NCBI GenBank assembly: GCA_030666935.1
Contig: DAOUWX010000140.1
Span: 1 to 5,399 of the forward strand
From: Atribacterota bacterium
GTDB taxonomy: Bacteria > Atribacterota > Phoenicimicrobiia > Phoenicimicrobiales > Phoenicimicrobiaceae
DNA length: 5,399 nucleotides
Direction of reading: 5' to 3'
Positions 4,796 through 5,399 of the stretch are shown here, piece by piece (positions within the stretch are counted from its first letter, which is position 1; each line of letters starts with the position of its first letter). The notes under the pieces are model-generated. The model saw only the letters and a list, made by a program, of their open reading frames with translations. It was not told the DNA's origin and did no database searches. The position numbers and the translations under genes were made by a program.

Positions 4796-5399
4796 CTACC
4801 AGCTAAAACTCATACCAAATCCGTTAGGTACTAGCCACTCTAAAGCCAGTTGGTCGTTGATTTGATAAACAACTTTTTTAGTGTTTATTTCCCATCCTTC
4901 TTGAGTAAATTGTCCTCCATAATTAAGCTGTATTTTCCCTAAATCTATTTGTAAGCGGGCTTGAATCAAGGCATCCAGGTTCTGCCCATTATACTGCAGG
5001 CCTGCTCCGGTCCACAACCTCATTAAATAAGAACTGTAAAGGTCATATTCCAGCCAGCTGCGGTAGATATCATCATGATAGCGAAAAGCAAAATTCCAAC
5101 GATAAGCCGGAGAAAGAGACATTTCAAAACCTGAATTAGGTTCACCGTAGCCGCTTCCCCAGAGACTAAAAGAGTTTTTCTCTCTTGCCGGTTCCAGATT
5201 TTCAAAACTGAGCTCGGGTATACTGGTATAGAGGTTATGTAACCACATCTCTTCCCGGTCGTAAAGATGCTCCAGCTGTGGACCTTTGACTAAAATAGGC
5301 ATCATCAGATCGGTATTAACAAGTCCTGCATGATTACCCGGATAGCGTAACCAAAAAATAGGTATTTTAGGGGGATTGATAACTATTACTATATCTCCT
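4796..5399 (-). CDS. Phosphodiesterase/beta-barrel fusion protein (copy 2), C-terminal part
   Basis: The frame is open from the right edge of the window to the stop at 4796, giving the last 200 residues of a longer protein. It should not be started at the internal ATG at 5305: the frame continues upstream with GDIVIVINPPKIP, identical to residues 355-367 of copy 1. The visible part holds the last metal-binding His of the alkaline phosphatase domain (GNHAG) and the entire barrel-like domain, ending FGMSFSW. Over the barrel the two copies differ at about 10 of 125 residues, and a run of 58 residues is identical. The one structural difference is just before the catalytic His, where copy 1 has IPVEFPANH and copy 2 has IPIFWLRYPGNH, three residues longer. 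Similarity continues about 10 bases past the stop codon (1679 and 4786) and then ends. Whether the copy 2 catalytic domain is intact lies outside the window; nothing visible suggests a pseudogene. Confidence 0.83.
   Translation of the reverse strand, partial: GDIVIVINPPKIPIFWLRYPGNHAGLVNTDLMMPILVKGPQLEHLYDREEMWLHNLYTSIPELSFENLEPAREKNSFSLWGSGYGEPNSGFEMSLSPAYRWNFAFRYHDDIYRSWLEYDLYSSYLMRLWTGAGLQYNGQNLDALIQARLQIDLGKIQLNYGGQFTQEGWEINTKKVVYQINDQLALEWLVPNGFGMSFSW

Noticed and set aside
4796..5305. Copy 2 as a stand-alone 169-residue barrel gene starting at 5305
   Set aside because: The reading frame continues without a stop to the window edge and stays homologous to the phosphodiesterase domain of copy 1, so it is a truncated view of a longer gene.

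Overview
This window reads as a stretch of chromosome from a low-GC bacterium (roughly one third G+C by eye) with two membranes. The evidence for an outer membrane is the N-terminus of a probable AsmA/TamB-type envelope protein, two exported hydrolases, and a protein ending in what looks like an outer-membrane beta-barrel with a terminal Phe-x-Trp. An anaerobic diderm such as Atribacterota or Halanaerobiales would fit, but that placement is a guess; no marker gene here settles it.

Every gene is on the minus strand, so transcription runs right to left. In that order: (1) 5399-4796, the 3' part of a phosphodiesterase/beta-barrel fusion gene (copy 2), cut by the window edge; (2) 4795-4383, a 413-bp spacer full of short tandem repeats; (3) 4382-3417, an exported patatin-like phospholipase; (4) 72 bp later, 3344-1689, the complete fusion gene (copy 1), with a signal peptide, an alkaline-phosphatase-superfamily catalytic domain and a C-terminal barrel; (5) 1688-1435, a spacer with a probable terminator, a GNRA-type hairpin and repeats; (6) 1434-1039, a single-domain MazG pyrophosphohydrolase; (7) 1038-622, a second long repeat-rich spacer with an inverted arrangement; (8) 621-1, the N-terminal 207 codons of an AsmA/TamB-like protein that runs off the left edge.

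The patatin and the two fusion proteins look like one envelope-acting set: an exported acyl hydrolase beside exported phosphodiesterases that seem to be fixed in the outer membrane by their own barrel. The TamB-like protein, from a family linked to lipid transport to the outer membrane, lies two genes further on. Substrates cannot be read from the sequence, and a shared lipid pathway is inference. MazG is a cytosolic nucleotide-housekeeping enzyme and probably unrelated in function.

The two most notable things are the phosphodiesterase/beta-barrel fusion, present as two very similar copies with an 87-bp identical block, and the spacers. The spacers are built from heptamer (and some octamer) tandem repeats and reusable modules shared among all three large gaps.
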